In this document: one piece after another, positions 31,676-32,144 of the stretch
Layout: every line of letters begins with the position of its first letter
Position numbering within the stretch: the stretch's first letter is position 1
Assembly: GCA_947474805.1 (NCBI GenBank)
Contig: CANJKM010000007.1
Location: forward strand, 1-32,144
Length of the DNA stretch: 32,144 nucleotides
Direction: 5' to 3'
Source of the DNA: Caulobacterales bacterium
GTDB lineage: Bacteria > Pseudomonadota > Alphaproteobacteria > Caulobacterales > Caulobacteraceae
Made by a program: the position numbers and the translations under genes
Notes under the pieces: model-generated
What the model was told of the DNA's origin: nothing
Databases searched by the model: none
The model's input: only the letters and a program-made list of their open reading frames with translations

Positions 31676-32144
31676 GCCTGCTGCACGCGGGCATGCAGCT
31701 TGGCGATCTGTTGCCATGCCGACTCGATGGCCCCGGCCTGCCAGCCGCCCAAATAGGAGAGGTGTTCGCCCGAGAGGTAGATGCGCCCATCGGGTTCGCA
31801 CAGGACAGGGTAGGCGTCCCGGCGCCCTTCCTCAGACCAGCTGGCCCAGCCGCCGAGGTTGTAGCGGTCGAGGTGCCAGGACTTGCTGACGCCGGTCTCG
31901 AACTCCTGGGTGTATTCCGGGAAGATTTCCGTGCCCGCCTCGAGCGCGAACTTGATGCGGTCGGCCGGCGAAAGGGCGCTGACTCGGGCGGCGTCGGCGG
32001 GATTGACGGTGTAGTAGCCGAGGATGACGCCCTTCTTTCCGTACCAGCCGGTCGAGGGCAGGGAGATGTAGTTGACCCCAGGCTTGTCGGTCCAGACGTG
32101 GCCGCCGAAGATTTCGTGCTTGGTCTCCCAGAAGCGCGACTTCA
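31672..32144 (-). CDS. Flavin monoamine oxidase family protein, C-terminal part (truncated by window edge)
   Basis: Reading the minus strand from the window end gives 156 residues and a stop, with no start codon in view, so the gene continues beyond 32144. The visible part has KSRFWETKHEIFGGHVWTDKPG and YISLPSTGWYGKKGVILGYYTVNPADA. Near the end GRIYLSGEHLSYLGGWQAGAIESAWQQI is the classic C-terminal FAD-binding motif of monoamine/L-amino-acid oxidases (G-E-H-x-S-x-x-G-G-W-x-x-G-A-I). The amine substrate cannot be named. Its stop overlaps the start of a c-type cytochrome, suggesting it works as a cytochrome-linked dehydrogenase rather than an O2-using oxidase. Whether it is exported cannot be seen. 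Confidence 0.88.
   Translation of the reverse strand, partial: KSRFWETKHEIFGGHVWTDKPGVNYISLPSTGWYGKKGVILGYYTVNPADAARVSALSPADRIKFALEAGTEIFPEYTQEFETGVSKSWHLDRYNLGGWASWSEEGRRDAYPVLCEPDGRIYLSGEHLSYLGGWQAGAIESAWQQIAKLHARVQQA

Noticed and set aside
1-32144. CRISPR arrays, tRNA or rRNA genes, insertion sequences, prophage genes
   Set aside because: Looked for regularly spaced repeats, tRNA-like cloverleafs, transposase or integrase motifs and terminal inverted repeats by eye; none was convincing.

Overview
The window is GC-rich, gene-dense bacterial chromosome with short intergenic gaps and many ATGA/GTGA stop-start overlaps. Gene content (TonB-dependent receptors, a LigAB ring-cleavage dioxygenase, the homogentisate pathway, DUF6152, GTP-type PEP carboxykinase) points to an aerobic alphaproteobacterium. 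Caulobacteraceae (Caulobacter/Phenylobacterium-like) is my best guess; this is inferred from family content, as no rRNA or tRNA is present. I see no CRISPR array, insertion sequence or prophage.

Layout. 1-2.5 kb: glutathione-dependent formaldehyde detoxification (truncated class III alcohol dehydrogenase plus S-formylglutathione hydrolase), a small VOC protein, a rho-independent terminator and 3-methyladenine DNA glycosylase Tag. 2.6-5.4 kb: a large orphan TonB-dependent receptor. 5.7-9.4 kb: an iron block with a Fiu-like catecholate siderophore receptor and a PiuC-type 2OG-Fe(II) hydroxylase, divergent from a DUF454 membrane protein across an array of TGCGAA/TTCGCA half-sites that looks like a Fur operator. 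9.5-13.0 kb: KDPG aldolase, a small exported protein, a DUF985 cupin, protocatechuate 4,5-dioxygenase LigA-LigB and an exported protein with two TonB-C-like repeats. 13.1-18.3 kb: GTP-PEPCK, then an M3 metallopeptidase overlapping a purine nucleoside permease (NUP) protein.

18.4-23.5 kb is the most unusual stretch: a Tat-exported fumarylacetoacetate-hydrolase-family protein, a Sec-exported EthD-like protein, a Sec-exported DUF711 protein and two Tat-exported DJ-1/PfpI paralogues. The DJ-1 pair and the DUF711 gene have nearly the same palindrome upstream (AGTTNACTTGTNNAACT), and a degenerate relative precedes the EthD-like gene. I read this as a candidate co-regulated set of periplasmic enzymes of unknown substrate.

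23.5-28.8 kb: a compact tyrosine/homogentisate operon (HPPD, HmgA, FahA, MaiA and a small Rieske protein) with a divergent Lrp/AsnC regulator, converting 4-hydroxyphenylpyruvate to fumarate and acetoacetate. 28.8-32.1 kb: a co-directional series consisting of the C-terminal part of a flavin amine oxidase, an overlapping c-type cytochrome, an exported protein of unknown function, a DUF6152 protein and an AAHS-like MFS transporter. It is plausibly an amine or aromatic-amine oxidation module in which the flavoenzyme passes electrons to the cytochrome.
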